A DNA stretch of 24,989 nt, from contig JH152657.1 in the NCBI GenBank assembly GCA_000226015.1, forward strand, positions 26,122-51,110. The letters run 5' to 3'. Shown here one piece after another: positions 24,758 to 24,989 of this stretch (positions within the stretch are counted from its first letter, which is position 1; each line of letters starts with the position of its first letter). Below the pieces are notes generated by a model. It was not told the origin of the DNA. It worked only from the letters and a program-made list of their open reading frames with translations, and did no database searches. The stretch comes from Mnemiopsis leidyi (Eukaryota; Ctenophora; Tentaculata; Lobata; Bolinopsidae). A program made the translations under genes and the position numbers.

Positions 24758-24989
24758 TTGGCCAATGGCCTTTGTCAAGGTATTGTAATACCCGAATCGC
24801 GCGCGCCTCGCAGCTCTCTGGTTTTTCATATTATAGCGCTGGCCAGCGCGACCGGGGAAAAAACTCCCGTCCCCCTTGCCAGGGCCCAACAAACAAAGCC
24901 CCCTTTGCCAAGGCCAAGGAGGGGCCGAAGGCCCCGACGCAGGCCCGTTATCGGAGGAGGGGGCCGAAGGCCCCCGACGACTCGGCCAA
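24758..24989. repeat. GC-rich end with palindromes and repeated hairpins
   Basis: Base composition changes sharply after about 24790. Perfect palindrome GCGCTGGCCAGCGC lies at 24836-24849. Two hairpins with a GAA loop, GGGGCC-GAA-GGCCCC (24921-24935) and GGGGGCC-GAA-GGCCCCC (24959-24975), are each followed by GACG and lie 38-40 bp apart. They look like units of a repeat that continues beyond the window. I recognise no gene. Confidence 0.7.

Overview
This is a eukaryotic, almost certainly animal, genomic window dominated by one large intron-rich gene on the + strand. It encodes a full-size ABC transporter of subfamily A (ABCA1/ABCA3-like lipid transporter). The reading frame can be followed through 38 exons per mRNA, from 248 to a TAG at 22193-22195. 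All introns are GT-AG and every exon junction keeps frame. The joined coding part is 5,527 nt (about 1,841 residues). The N-terminus with TM1 lies upstream of the window. The AT-rich introns, minisatellites, a tRNA-derived SINE and a nested antisense gene suggest an invertebrate metazoan; I cannot name the species or phylum.

Layout. 1-247: minisatellite and intron. 248-3697: first extracellular domain (ECD1). 3805-6107: TM2-TM6. 7087-7134: small linker exon. 7135-9880: largest intron, holding a small minus-strand gene for a type I membrane protein (8166-8510). 9881-12224: NBD1. 12380-13863: regulatory domain 1 and acidic linker. 14033-14513: TM7. 14739-17375: ECD2. 17586-19513: TM8-TM12. 19745-21796: NBD2 and regulatory domain 2. 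21992-22195: C-terminal tail. Then come a 3' UTR with AATAAA at 23603, a tRNA-Gly(CCC)-derived SINE (about 24419-24757) and a GC-rich end with repeated hairpins.

The most interesting signal is splicing architecture. Two positions, one in each extracellular domain, carry tandem homologous exons with identical phases: 5a/5b at 2722-2854 and 2924-3053, and 22a/22b at 14739-14910 and 14952-15117. Using both or neither member of a pair shifts the frame, and 22a and 22b are only 41 nt apart, so they look mutually exclusive. Together they predict four isoforms differing only in the extracellular domains. A frame-neutral 72-nt candidate cassette exon lies in NBD1 at 11329-11400. Several minisatellites and duplications copy the adjacent splice sites, giving decoy donors or acceptors.

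I number exons from the first one visible (exon 1 = 248-279), not from the true start of the gene. Introns take the number of the exon before them.
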